In this document: positions 43,611-52,849 of the stretch, piece after piece
How positions within the stretch are numbered: the first letter of the stretch is position 1
Layout of the letters: each line of letters opens with the position of its first letter
Assembly (NCBI GenBank): GCA_963738575.1
Contig: CAVTWY010000002.1
Coordinates: 1,178,001 to 1,242,000, forward strand
Reading direction: 5' to 3'
From: CAVTWY01 sp963738575
Lineage (GTDB): Bacteria; Pseudomonadota; Gammaproteobacteria; Burkholderiales; Burkholderiaceae_C
Length of the DNA stretch: 64,000 nt
Position numbers and translations under genes: made by a program
Notes under the pieces: generated by a model
Databases searched by the model: none
What the model was told of the DNA's origin: nothing
Seen by the model: only the letters and a program-made list of their open reading frames with translations

Positions 43611-44501
43611 ATGTCAGCCAGCACCTTGATGATTGCCGCCACGTTGTTGTTTGCGACGATGGGCGTGTGCGTCAAAATGGCTTCGACCTACTACGGCATG
43701 GGCGAGGTCGTGATGGCGCGGGGGGTCATTGGCACCGTGGTTGTGTGTCTCCTGGCGCGCGCACAACGCACCACGCTTCGCACCCCCGTGCCATGGATGC
43801 ACTTTTGGCGCAGCGTGGTGGGCGTTGCGGCGCTCGTCATGTGGTTCTACGCCATCGCCGGATTGCCGCTGGCCACCGCCATCACGCTCAACTACATGTC
43901 GTCGGTTTGGATGGCGCTTTTCATGATCGGAAGCGCCATCGCCTTTGGGGCGGCGCGTGTCGACGGCCGATTGGTGGCCGTCATTCTGCTTGGCTTTTTG
44001 GGCGTTGCCATGGTGTTGCGGCCCACCATGGCACAAGATCAAATCGGCGCTGGCCTGACGGGTCTAGCGTCGGGCGTCGTCGCAGCGATTGCCTACCTGC
44101 AAGTGGCTGCGTTGGCACGGGCCGGCGAGCCAGAGCTGCGCACCGTGTTCTATTTTTCAGTCGGCAGCGCAGTGGCTGGGCTGGGCGTCGCATGGGTCGA
44201 AGGCTTTCATCAGCACACGTGGCGCGGCGCAGCGCTTTTGGTGGCCACTGGCGTCTTGGCCACCATGGCACAAGTTTTGATGACGCGTGCTTACTCGATT
44301 GGGCGGCCCTTGGTCAATGCCAGCCTGCAATACCTTGGCATCGTGTTCTCTGCGATTTTTGGCGTGTGGCTGTTTGATGACCACCTGCCTTGGTTGGCCA
44401 TCGGCGGCATGATCCTGATCGTGGTCGCCGGCGTGACGGCCACCCGCTTGCAAGTGCAAACGGCACCCTCATACGCTGTCCAGCCACCAACAACACAATG
44501 A
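43611..44501 (+). CDS. EamA-family transporter
   Basis: The 296-residue protein has about ten hydrophobic helices in two EamA repeats; the hallmark ends of each half appear in WRSVVGVAALVMWFYAIAGL (first) and ATMAQVLMTRAYSIGRPLVN with ASLQYLGIVFSAIFGVWLF (second). It is a drug/metabolite exporter of the inner membrane. ATG 43611 is 50 bases after the Rieske gene. Its last bases overlap the next gene (ATGA). Confidence 0.9.
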   Translation: MSASTLMIAATLLFATMGVCVKMASTYYGMGEVVMARGVIGTVVVCLLARAQRTTLRTPVPWMHFWRSVVGVAALVMWFYAIAGLPLATAITLNYMSSVWMALFMIGSAIAFGAARVDGRLVAVILLGFLGVAMVLRPTMAQDQIGAGLTGLASGVVAAIAYLQVAALARAGEPELRTVFYFSVGSAVAGLGVAWVEGFHQHTWRGAALLVATGVLATMAQVLMTRAYSIGRPLVNASLQYLGIVFSAIFGVWLFDDHLPWLAIGGMILIVVAGVTATRLQVQTAPSYAVQPPTTQ

Positions 44502-45367
44502 ATCAACCGACCCCCCTTGTGCACCCGTCAACCGTTATGACGTGGCAGCGCGCTGCTTGGGACGTGGTGTTGCTCGATTGCCGATTTGAGCTGACGGATC
44601 CCGACGCAGGACGAAGGCAATACGAAGCGTCTCACCCTGTTGGCGCCATCTACGCGCACCTGGATCGAGACCTGGCCGGCGCCCGTGGAAGCGACCCAAC
44701 GCATGCTAGCTTCACGGGCCGTCACCCTTTGCCAGACCGCGCGGCCATGGCCGCTACGCTCGGTCGTTGGGGCATCACCCCTGCGTCGACGGTCATCACA
44801 CTGGACGCTCAAGGGGCGCCCTACGCCTCGCGAGCCTGGTGGCTGTTGCGCTGGATGGGACACACCAAGGTCTACGTGCTTGACGGTGGGCTTGATGCGT
44901 GGCTGCAGGCCGACGGCCCAACGACCAGCAAACCGACGCTGCGCCCGGCGCAGCCACCCTACCCCTTGCTGCCGCAGGGCATGCCGTTGACAACAGCCGA
45001 CGCTTTGATGGCCGCATTGCCCTCAAGCCACATCGTTGACGCACGCAGTGCTGACCGCTTCCGAGGCGACAACGAATCGCTTGACCCCGTTGCAGGCCAT
45101 CTACCGGGTGCACGCAACCGTTGGTTTAAAGACAACCTGGATGCAACTGGACGATTCAAGACCCCTGAGTTGCTGAGGCTAGAGTGGCAAGCCCTGCTCG
45201 GGACTTCAACGCCAACCGCGCTCGTTCAGCAGTGTGGCTCGGGGGTCACAGCTTGCCAAAATATGGTGGCCGCGATGCACGCAGGCCTCCCGCCCGGGGT
45301 TCTTTACGCAGGCTCTTGGAGTGAATGGTGCGCCAACCCATCCCGGCCACGGGCGACGGGCGACTAG
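44498..45367 (+). CDS. Sulfurtransferase (thiosulfate/3-mercaptopyruvate type)
   Basis: The 289-residue protein has two rhodanese domains. The N-terminal one shows LLDCRFELTDPDAGRRQYEA and HPVGAIYAHLDRDLAG but lacks a catalytic Cys. The C-terminal one has the active loop QQCGSGVTAC, the CGSGVT type seen in 3-mercaptopyruvate sulfurtransferases. It transfers sulfane sulfur to thiol or cyanide acceptors. Overlap with the EamA gene implies translational coupling. Confidence 0.92.
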   Translation: MNQPTPLVHPSTVMTWQRAAWDVVLLDCRFELTDPDAGRRQYEASHPVGAIYAHLDRDLAGARGSDPTHASFTGRHPLPDRAAMAATLGRWGITPASTVITLDAQGAPYASRAWWLLRWMGHTKVYVLDGGLDAWLQADGPTTSKPTLRPAQPPYPLLPQGMPLTTADALMAALPSSHIVDARSADRFRGDNESLDPVAGHLPGARNRWFKDNLDATGRFKTPELLRLEWQALLGTSTPTALVQQCGSGVTACQNMVAAMHAGLPPGVLYAGSWSEWCANPSRPRATGD

Positions 45368-45489
45368 GTCCTGACACCATGCGTTTCGATTGACGCGGCT
45401 CAAGCGCGCACCAATCATCCCCTTGCACAGCGTTCCACAACGGCGTAAGTTAAGGGTTGCGGCATGCTTCATGCCATGAAGGAGCGGCG

Positions 45490-45927
45490 ATGTACCGACG
45501 CATTCTTGTCCCAACCGACGGCTCGATCATCTCCGACCACGCCGTGCAAGCCGCAATCGCCATGGCAGCGCAAACGCAAGGCGCAAAGCTCTACGCCATC
45601 AGCGTCAAAGAGCCCTTCCCTTACAGCGCCATTTCTGAAATGCAGCCTGCGCCTCCACAGGCTTACTACGACACGCAACAACGCCTTGCAAACGAGCGTG
45701 TGTCGGCCGTGGTTGAGGCAGCCCAGGCCCATGGTGTGGCCTGTGAGTCCTTCACCACTGAATCGATTCATCCGTGGGAGGCCATCCTGGCGCATGCCAA
45801 TGATTGCGCTTGCGACTTGATTGTTATGGCGTCGCACGGACGCCGCGGCATTGCTGCGCTGCTGTTGGGCAGCGAAACCCAGCGCGTGCTCATCCACAGC
45901 AAGCTGCCAGTGCTGGTGGTGAAGTAG
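45490..45927 (+). CDS. Universal stress protein (UspA family)
   Basis: The 145-residue protein starts MYRRILVPTDGSIISDHAVQ after AAGGAG at 45478-45483, and ends with the ATP-binding signature LIVMASHGRRGIAALLLGSE and TQRVLIHSKLPVLVV. The G-2x-G-9x-G(S/T) pattern is present, so it probably binds ATP. It is a single-domain cytoplasmic stress protein. Convergent with a dienelactone hydrolase gene. Confidence 0.95.
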   Translation: MYRRILVPTDGSIISDHAVQAAIAMAAQTQGAKLYAISVKEPFPYSAISEMQPAPPQAYYDTQQRLANERVSAVVEAAQAHGVACESFTTESIHPWEAILAHANDCACDLIVMASHGRRGIAALLLGSETQRVLIHSKLPVLVVK

Positions 45928-45945
45928 TCGGCGCTGGGTGCAGCG

Positions 45946-46821
45946 CTACGCAACTCCGTTGGCGTTGAACCAAGCCAGGCACCGCCGCCACCCGTCGTCG
46001 GCTGCGTCCTTGCGATAGGTTGGACGGTAGTCAGCGTGAAAGGCATGAGGCGCGTCGCCGTACACAAAAAATACCGATTGCTTGGCCGGCGCACTTCCGC
46101 TGCTCAGAACCGATTTCATGCGTTCAACGGTCTCCAAAGGAATGCCCGTGTCCTGCCCGCCATAGAGGCCCAGCACCGGCGCGTGCAAAGCAGCCCCCAC
46201 GTCCACAGGGCTTTTAGGTTGCAGCGGATTGGACGCACCCACCAACCGGCCATACCAAGCGACACCCGCTTTGACCTTGCGTTGATGCGCGCTGTACAAC
46301 CACGTGATGCGCCCGCCCCAGCAAAAACCAGTGATACCGAGCTTGTTGGTATTGCCGCCGTTGGCTTGAGCCCAGGCCACGCAGGCATCCAAATCGCTCA
46401 TGACTTGGGCATCAGGCACCTTGCCGACCACCTCGGCCATGAGCTTGGCAATCTCGCCGTAACTGCCGGCATCACCTTGGCGAACAAAAAGCTCTGGCGC
46501 AATCGCAAGGTAGCCAGCCTTGGCAAACCGGCGCGCCACGTCAGCAATGTGCTCGTGCACGCCAAAAATCTCGCTAACCACCAACACCACTGGTGCACCC
46601 GAAGCATTGAGTGGTTTGGCCACGTAGGCAGGCAACTTAAAGTCACCAGCTGGGATGGTCACTTCACCCACCTGAATGCCCTGGGTGTCGGTCTTGATCA
46701 CCGACTGCGCTGACACGGGCAGCACGGCGGCGGCAAAGCCAGCACCAAGGCCTGTTCGCACAAAATCGCGACGCGCATAAGGGCGCGACGGCACCAAACT
46801 TTCGACATCTTGAATGGTCAT
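45946..46821 (-). CDS. Exported dienelactone hydrolase
   Basis: The 291-residue protein has a twin-arginine-type signal (ARRDFVRTGLGAGFAAAVLP) and the DLH domain: EIFGVHEHIADVARRFAKAG, the nucleophile elbow GITGFCWGGRITW with catalytic Cys, LGLYGGQDTGIP with the Asp, and YGDAPHAFHADYRPTY with the His. It opens dienelactone or related lactones/esters. Export to the periplasm is predicted. It is divergent from the ppx gene. Confidence 0.93.
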   Translation of the reverse strand: MTIQDVESLVPSRPYARRDFVRTGLGAGFAAAVLPVSAQSVIKTDTQGIQVGEVTIPAGDFKLPAYVAKPLNASGAPVVLVVSEIFGVHEHIADVARRFAKAGYLAIAPELFVRQGDAGSYGEIAKLMAEVVGKVPDAQVMSDLDACVAWAQANGGNTNKLGITGFCWGGRITWLYSAHQRKVKAGVAWYGRLVGASNPLQPKSPVDVGAALHAPVLGLYGGQDTGIPLETVERMKSVLSSGSAPAKQSVFFVYGDAPHAFHADYRPTYRKDAADDGWRRCLAWFNANGVA

Positions 46822-46927
46822 GGCCAGTTCCTTGCAGGTGGCGGGAGTTGAAGATTACTCAAAGCATACCGTTGGCCCCAGAACGCCAACCTCTGCCCAC
46901 CGCGTTTTGGGGTCACAATGCTCGTCG

Positions 46928-48463
46928 ATGAGCGCTTCCGCCCCCGACAACAGCCCCGTCATGGCCGCGATTGACATGGGCTCTAACAGCTTTCGGCTCG
47001 AGTTAGCGCGCTTGGTGCAAGGTCGCTACTTGCGCACCATGTACGTGAAGGAAACAGTGCGTTTGGGTGGCGGCTTGGACGCCCGTGGCAACCTCAGCGA
47101 AGTCGCCATGCGTCGGGGCCTTGAGTGTTTGCGACGTTTTTCCCACCACTTGCGTGGCATGGACCCATCGCACATTCGAGCCGTCGCAACACAAACGTTG
47201 CGCGAAGCAAAAAACCAAGACGCGTTTCTTGTGCGAGCCCAACGCGCGCTGGGCCTGCCCATTGAAGTGATTGCGGGTCGAGAGGAAGCGCGTCTGACGT
47301 ATGCCGGCGTTGCCCACTTGCAGCCAGGGGATCAGCCCCGTTTGGTGATTGACATTGGTGGGCGTTCGACCGAGATGATTCTCGGCACCGGGTTGGTACC
47401 CCGCGTAGCCGAATCGTTTGCCGTGGGTAGCGTGGGGCTATCGCTGCGCTATTTTGCAGAAGGAAAGCTTACTGCCAAAGCCTTCAGGACTGCCCAAATC
47501 GCCGCTGGCGCGGAGCTGGAGGAAGCCCTTGGTGCCTTTGCGTCATCGCAATGGGAAGAGGCTTTGGGGTCTTCAGGCACGGTCAGTGCCGTGTCACAGG
47601 TTCTGATCGCCAACGGCAAGAGCCATGGCACGATCACGCCAGCGGGTCTGCGCTGGTGCATCGAGCAATGCCTGCTGGCTGGCCACATTGACCGCCTCAA
47701 TTTACCCGGTGTTCGCGACGACCGACGGCCGGTGATTGCCGGCGGCCTGTCGCTGCTCTACACCCTTTGCATGCAGTTTGGCATCAAGTCGCTGGAGCCC
47801 AGCAAGGGCGCCTTGCGGCAAGGCGTCATCATCGAAATGCACCAGCGGCTCAAGGCGCAGCGCGCAACATGCGGCAACAATGTGTTACCAAGACGCAGCA
47901 GCAGCGCTGTTGACATGCGTGAACGCACGGTTCGCGACATGCAAAGACAGTTTGGCGCCGAACCGCTGCAGGCCAAGCGCGTGCGCGACGCGGCGTTGAC
48001 GCTGCATCAACACGTATCGAGGTCACTGCCGCGCCAGCAAGAGTTGGCCTGGGCGGCCACGCTGCACGAGATTGGGCAAGTCGTTTCTCACCACGACCAT
48101 CACCGCCACAGTGCCTACATCCTTGCCCATGCCGATGCCGCTGGGTTCTCCCAAAACGACCTTCGTCGTTTGTCTGACTTTGCCCTGGGGCAACGGGGTG
48201 GATTGCGCAAAATCAGCACGCTGCTGCAAGACAGATCGGCTGCCATGCAGGTGATGTGCCTGCGCTTGGCCGTGATTTTTTGCCACGCGCGCACGGCAGC
48301 ACCAGTGGGAGGCATGCGGCTGATTGCTGGGGCAAGCAGCACCACCTTGCGCATCCCCAAAGCCTGGGCACAAAAACACCCGCGCACCTTGCACTTGTTG
48401 GCCGAAGAAGCCCGCACGTGGGAGCATGACGCGGGGCACCGCCTCATGATCGAAACACGTTGA
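46928..48463 (+). CDS. Exopolyphosphatase/guanosine pentaphosphatase (Ppx/GppA family)
   Basis: From the ATG at 46928 the protein has 511 residues. The ASKHA nucleotide-binding motifs are visible: AAIDMGSNSFRLELARLVQG, AVATQTLREAKNQDAFL, VIDIGGRSTEM and the Ser-rich GSVGLSL. The C-terminal HD-like half has ELAWAATLHEIGQVVSHHDH. It degrades polyphosphate and possibly pppGpp. The upstream open frame to 46814 is not family-like. Confidence 0.93.
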   Translation: MSASAPDNSPVMAAIDMGSNSFRLELARLVQGRYLRTMYVKETVRLGGGLDARGNLSEVAMRRGLECLRRFSHHLRGMDPSHIRAVATQTLREAKNQDAFLVRAQRALGLPIEVIAGREEARLTYAGVAHLQPGDQPRLVIDIGGRSTEMILGTGLVPRVAESFAVGSVGLSLRYFAEGKLTAKAFRTAQIAAGAELEEALGAFASSQWEEALGSSGTVSAVSQVLIANGKSHGTITPAGLRWCIEQCLLAGHIDRLNLPGVRDDRRPVIAGGLSLLYTLCMQFGIKSLEPSKGALRQGVIIEMHQRLKAQRATCGNNVLPRRSSSAVDMRERTVRDMQRQFGAEPLQAKRVRDAALTLHQHVSRSLPRQQELAWAATLHEIGQVVSHHDHHRHSAYILAHADAAGFSQNDLRRLSDFALGQRGGLRKISTLLQDRSAAMQVMCLRLAVIFCHARTAAPVGGMRLIAGASSTTLRIPKAWAQKHPRTLHLLAEEARTWEHDAGHRLMIETR

Positions 48464-48621
48464 CGCGAGATGCGGGCTCTCCAGGTGCCATGGCAATCGC
48501 TGTGACGTGTCAACACCGCAGCACAGGGAGGCGTGAATAAGTCACCCCGGGCCGTGGGCGACGATGCAACACCCTTCAAATCAGCGTCACCTCAAGCAAC
48601 CCACAGCCGTCAGGTCGTCGA

Positions 48622-48627
48622 TAGAAT
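48622..48627 (+). promoter_or_regulatory. Candidate -10 box of the glycosyltransferase gene
   Basis: TAGAAT lies 19 bases before the ATG at 48647. The same hexamer precedes three other genes in this window at similar or larger distance. No convincing -35 is seen, so the call is tentative. Confidence 0.35.
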
Positions 48628-48646
48628 TCCGGTCAATCAAGATCCT

Positions 48647-49630
48647 ATGCCTCGCGTCAGTCTCGCCATTGTTGTAATCGGTCGTAATGAAGGTGAACGC
48701 CTTCGCCGCTGCATTGACACGCTGATTGAGCGAACCGCTCAAATTGTTTACGTCGACTCGGGCTCCACCGATGGCTCGGTTCAGATGGCTCGCTCCAGAA
48801 ACGTGCACGTGGTTGACTTGGACATGAGCTCGCCGTTCACAGCGGCACGAGCCCGCAATGCTGGGTTTGCCGCCATGCGCCAACAGTTTCCCGGCGCCAA
48901 GTTTGTTCAGTTTGTGGATGGCGATTGCGACGTGCACCCACAGTGGCTTGGCCATGCGATAGCGTTTCTCGAAACCCGGGACGATGTGGTTGCTGTGTAT
49001 GGAAAACTCAGCGAGCGGCACCCAGAGCGTTCGATCTATAACTTGCAGTGCCACATGACATGGAACCCTCCCAACGAGGGTTCGACCGATTTTTTTGGCG
49101 GCAATTTCATGGCCCACTCAGCCGCCGTGGAGTCGGTGGGTGGGTTTCGAGAAGACGTGATTGATGGCGAAGACCACGAACTGGCGATTCGCTTGCGCGG
49201 CACCGGCGGTAAGGTTTGGTTCCTGCAAGCACCCATGGCCACGCACGATCTGGCCATGTACGAGTTCTCTCAATGGTGGCGTCGCACGTTGCGGGGCGGT
49301 TACGGCAATGGCCAAATCGTGACGCTCCACCGTGCTTCACCCGGTCGGCCCCGACAACACGCGTGGTATCGCAGCTGGTTTTGGGGCCTGTGGTTGCCAC
49401 TTGCTGTCATCCTGCTCACGATGATTTTTGGCCTGATTGGCTTGGCACCCTTGTTGCTCTACGGGGTGAGCTTTGTTCGAACCTACTTTCGATCACCCGA
49501 GGTTGGCGGGCACCATGCTGGGTTTGCGGGGCTTTCCATTCTTGGCAAGTTCGCCGAAATGGCAGGGCAGATCAAGTTTTTGCGTGACCGTTGGTTTGGT
49601 CGTCGCGCGACCATCATCGAGTACAAATAA
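48647..49630 (+). CDS. Glycosyltransferase family 2
   Basis: From the ATG at 48647 the protein has 327 residues: a GT-A domain (LAIVVIGRNEGERLRRCIDT, VDSGSTDGS, VQFVDGDCDV as the DxD, GGFREDVIDGEDHELAIRLR), then a membrane-associated tail with two or three helices near the C-terminus (LWLPLAVILLTMIFGLIGLA). It is probably a membrane-bound transferase for a surface glycan or lipid. A GTG start at 48533 would place the candidate promoter inside the gene, so the ATG is preferred. Confidence 0.9.
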   Translation: MPRVSLAIVVIGRNEGERLRRCIDTLIERTAQIVYVDSGSTDGSVQMARSRNVHVVDLDMSSPFTAARARNAGFAAMRQQFPGAKFVQFVDGDCDVHPQWLGHAIAFLETRDDVVAVYGKLSERHPERSIYNLQCHMTWNPPNEGSTDFFGGNFMAHSAAVESVGGFREDVIDGEDHELAIRLRGTGGKVWFLQAPMATHDLAMYEFSQWWRRTLRGGYGNGQIVTLHRASPGRPRQHAWYRSWFWGLWLPLAVILLTMIFGLIGLAPLLLYGVSFVRTYFRSPEVGGHHAGFAGLSILGKFAEMAGQIKFLRDRWFGRRATIIEYK

Positions 49631-49641
49631 CTCAGCCATGG

Positions 49642-52455
49642 TCAGTGGGCTTCGTCCCAGCTGCTCCCAAACCCGATCTCGGCCACCAGCGGCACTTTCA
49701 ACGCCGCCACCGATGCCATCAACATCGGCACCTGTTCTTTCACCCACAGGACTTCACTGAGCGGCACTTCCATCACCAACTCATCGTGAACCTGCATCAC
49801 GATCCTGGTTTGGCGCCCTTCTCGGTCAATGGCATCTTGCACAGCAATCATGGCCAGTTTGATCAGGTCAGCCGCCGTGCCTTGCATCGGCGCATTGATG
49901 GCCTGCCGCTGGGCAGCGGCCTTGCGCGGCCCACTGCCGCCCTTGATCTCGGGCAAGGAAATGCGGCGCCCAAAGAGTGTTTCGACGTAGCCCAATTCGT
50001 CGGCACTTTGCTTGGTGGCGTCCATGTAGCGCTTGACCCCTGCAAAGCGCGTGAAGTAGCGATCAATGTAGTCTCGCGCTGCCTTTTGCTCAATGCCCAA
50101 GTTGTTGGCGAGGCCAAAGGCGCCCATGCCGTAAATCAGGCCAAAGTTGATGACCTTGGCGTAGCGCCGTTGCTCGCTGGTCAGTTCGGCCAGAGGCACC
50201 CCAAACACCTCGGACGCCGTGGCCCGGTGAACATCGAGGCCTTGTGCAAAGGCTGCCAAAAGGCCGGGGTCTTCGCTGATGTGCGCCATGATGCGCAGCT
50301 CAATCTGGGAGTAGTCAGCACTGGCGAGCTGACAGCCGGGTGGCGCAATGAATGCCTGGCGCACGCGCCGCCCCTCGGCCGTGCGAACAGGAATATTCTG
50401 CAAGTTGGGGTCGTTGCTGGCCAATCGCCCGGTGATGGCGACGGCTTGGGCGTAATGGGTGTGGACCCTGCCCGTTTGAGCATTGACCATCAAAGGCAAT
50501 TTGTCGGTGTAGGTGCCTTTGAGTTTTGCCAAGCTTCTGTGCTCTAAGAGCGCGGCCGGCAAGGGGTAGTCGGCCGACAACTCCTGCAACACCTCTTCAT
50601 CGGTTGACGGCGCACCACTGGCAGTCTTCTTTTTCACCGGCAAACCCAGCTTGCCAAACAGGATTTCCCCCACTTGCTTGGGGCTGCCCATGTTGAAAGG
50701 TTGGCCAGCCAATGCGTAGGCGTCTTGCTCTAGCCTCGCCATGCGTTCGGCCAAGTCGCGACTCTGCTGCGCCAACTGCACTGTATCGATCAGCACGCCG
50801 TGCCTCTCGATGCGCTGCAAAATCTTGCACGCTGGCATTTCGATCTCGTTGTAGACGCGCTGGAAGCCGACATTGGATTGGATCCGTGGCAGCAAAGCCT
50901 CGCTCACGGCCCACGTCATTTCACTGTCTTCGCCCGAGTACTTTGTGGCAAGCGCCACATCCACCTGCGTAAACGGAATCTGATGGGCGCCTTTGCCACA
51001 AACGTCTTCGTAGCTCAGGCCCGTTCGATTCAAGTGACGCTGTGCCAAGCGATCCAAACCGTGGCTCAAATGGGCGTCGAGCACGTAGCTCTGCAGCATG
51101 GTGTCGTGCTGATAACCTTGAACCCGAATGCCATGGTTCTCGAACACGTGCAAGTCGTACTTGATATTTTGCCCCACTTTCAGCGATTGGGGATCCTCCA
51201 ACCAGGGCTTGAGCCGCTGCAGAACCGCGCCCAGCTCGAGCTGGTCTGGCGTGTCGGGGCCGTTGTGGCCCGTCGGCACGTAGGCCGCTTGCCCCGCCTT
51301 CACCGCCCATGAGAGGCCAACGATGCGGGCGCGCATCGGATCGAGCGAGTCGGTTTCCGTGTCCACCGCGCTCAAAGGGGATTGCGCCAGCCGCTCGACC
51401 CACGCGTCGAGGGCGGCCATGGTCAGAATGGTCTCGTAGCTTCCGGGCACGGCTTGGGCAGCCACCGCATGGGCGTGGCCCGCTGCAAGCGCCCCAGATT
51501 CATCGGCGGCGGTGCCGGTTGGCAGCGTCTGCATGTCAGCAACCTCAGCGCGATCAACGCCAAGCGTGCTCTCCAACTCGCGCTTCCACGTGCGGAAGTC
51601 GTAGCGCGTGTAGAAATCTCGAAGCGCCGTCAAATCGGGCTGGCCCAGGCTCAACGCATCCAGTGCGGGCCAGTTGACGATTTCGGCTGAGAGATCGCAA
51701 TCGGTCACCACCGTCACCAGCCGACGGCCAAGGGGCAGCCATTCCAGCGCCCGCCGCAGGTTGTCGCCGGTGGCGCCTTTGAAGCCATCGGCAGCTGCCA
51801 TCACGCCGTCGAGCGAGCCCCATTCGTCGATCCACTTGACCGCCGTTTTGGGGCCCACTTTGTCCACACCGGGCACGTTGTCCACGGTGTCGCCGACCAA
51901 CGTCAAGTAGTCGACGATGCGGTCGGGGGTGACGCCAAACTTCGCTTTGACACCGGCCACATCCAGCGTCTCGTTGGACATCGTGTTGATCAACGTCACA
52001 TTGGCATTGACCAATTGGGCCAGGTCTTTGTCACCCGTCGAGATCAACACGCTAAAACCTTGCGCCGAAGCGCGAGTGGCCAGGGTGCCAATGACATCGT
52101 CTGCTTCGACGCCAGGCACCTCCAGCACGGGCCAACCCAGCAAGCGGACGATTTCATGGATGGGTTGTACTTGTTGCACCAAAGGCTCGGGCATCGATGA
52201 TCGGTTTGCTTTGTAAGCTGGATACCAGTCATCACGAAACGTCTTGCCTTTGGCGTCAAACACGCACACAGCCAGCATGGGATTGACGTCAGCCCGCAGG
52301 CGCTTGAGCATCGCAACAATGCCATGGATGGCCCCGGTTGGAAACCCGTCCTTCGATAGAAGGTTGGGCATCGCGTGGTAGGCGCGGTAGAGGTAACTGG
52401 ACCCGTCCACAAGCAGCAAGTTGCGGGCTCGGGGGGTTGATGGCGTGTCGTTCAT
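49642..52455 (-). CDS. polA: DNA polymerase I
   Basis: The 937-residue protein has the three classic domains. The 5'-nuclease spans about residues 1-290 (LLLVDGSSYLYRAYHAM, EADDVIGTLA, ISTGDKDLAQLV). The 3'-5' proofreading domain follows, with intact acids (SAVDTETDSLDPM, KVGQNIKYDLHV). The polymerase domain holds motif A ASADYSQIELRIMAHISEDP, motif B RRYAKVINFGLIYGMGAFGL, and motif C MQVHDELVMEVP. It replaces primers and repairs gaps. Full length compared with the 928 residues of E. coli. Confidence 0.97.
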   Translation of the reverse strand: MNDTPSTPRARNLLLVDGSSYLYRAYHAMPNLLSKDGFPTGAIHGIVAMLKRLRADVNPMLAVCVFDAKGKTFRDDWYPAYKANRSSMPEPLVQQVQPIHEIVRLLGWPVLEVPGVEADDVIGTLATRASAQGFSVLISTGDKDLAQLVNANVTLINTMSNETLDVAGVKAKFGVTPDRIVDYLTLVGDTVDNVPGVDKVGPKTAVKWIDEWGSLDGVMAAADGFKGATGDNLRRALEWLPLGRRLVTVVTDCDLSAEIVNWPALDALSLGQPDLTALRDFYTRYDFRTWKRELESTLGVDRAEVADMQTLPTGTAADESGALAAGHAHAVAAQAVPGSYETILTMAALDAWVERLAQSPLSAVDTETDSLDPMRARIVGLSWAVKAGQAAYVPTGHNGPDTPDQLELGAVLQRLKPWLEDPQSLKVGQNIKYDLHVFENHGIRVQGYQHDTMLQSYVLDAHLSHGLDRLAQRHLNRTGLSYEDVCGKGAHQIPFTQVDVALATKYSGEDSEMTWAVSEALLPRIQSNVGFQRVYNEIEMPACKILQRIERHGVLIDTVQLAQQSRDLAERMARLEQDAYALAGQPFNMGSPKQVGEILFGKLGLPVKKKTASGAPSTDEEVLQELSADYPLPAALLEHRSLAKLKGTYTDKLPLMVNAQTGRVHTHYAQAVAITGRLASNDPNLQNIPVRTAEGRRVRQAFIAPPGCQLASADYSQIELRIMAHISEDPGLLAAFAQGLDVHRATASEVFGVPLAELTSEQRRYAKVINFGLIYGMGAFGLANNLGIEQKAARDYIDRYFTRFAGVKRYMDATKQSADELGYVETLFGRRISLPEIKGGSGPRKAAAQRQAINAPMQGTAADLIKLAMIAVQDAIDREGRQTRIVMQVHDELVMEVPLSEVLWVKEQVPMLMASVAALKVPLVAEIGFGSSWDEAH

Positions 52456-52472
52456 GCCTGCATTGTGGCGCG

Positions 52473-52478
52473 TAGAAT
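52473..52478 (+). promoter_or_regulatory. Candidate -10 box for the small periplasmic gene
   Basis: TAGAAT ends 6 bases before the ATG at 52485, so a transcript from it would be leaderless or nearly so. A weak -35 (TTCATG) lies 16 bases upstream. The position between divergent polA and the small gene fits a promoter. Confidence 0.4.
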
Positions 52479-52484
52479 CTTCCC

Positions 52485-52826
52485 ATGATGCAACCCCACT
52501 CGTCGGCGGCCGTGGCCGCGCTGGTCAGTGCACTGCTGGGCACCCTGACCGCCCTGCCCACCGTGGCGCAAACCAGCAAGGCTGCGGCACCCGCGTCCGT
52601 CAAGTTGCCTTCGCAGGCGCAGTGGACAGTGATCGAAGACGATTCAACCCGCATCGAGACCCTGCGCACGCCCGGCAACACCGAACGCTTGGTCGTCAAG
52701 TCCAAGCGGGTCAATTTGCCAGCATGGGAGATTCGCACCAGCGTACCGGGGCGCCAAGCTGCTGCCGAGTCGCGTTTACCGCAAGACAGCGCAAACCAGC
52801 GCATGTGGTCAGTGCTCTCTTTTTAG
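52485..52826 (+). CDS. Small periplasmic protein, DUF2782-like
   Basis: The 113-residue protein has a signal peptide (to PTVAQ) and a short domain (QWTVIEDDSTRIETLRTPGN). The location between polA and thrB is where DUF2782 genes are commonly found in Burkholderiales, and the acidic strand followed by an arm with charged residues fits that family loosely. The assignment rests mostly on context. Confidence 0.6.
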   Translation: MMQPHSSAAVAALVSALLGTLTALPTVAQTSKAAAPASVKLPSQAQWTVIEDDSTRIETLRTPGNTERLVVKSKRVNLPAWEIRTSVPGRQAAAESRLPQDSANQRMWSVLSF

Positions 52827-52849
52827 CCTTTTTTCATTGACTCCGAGCC

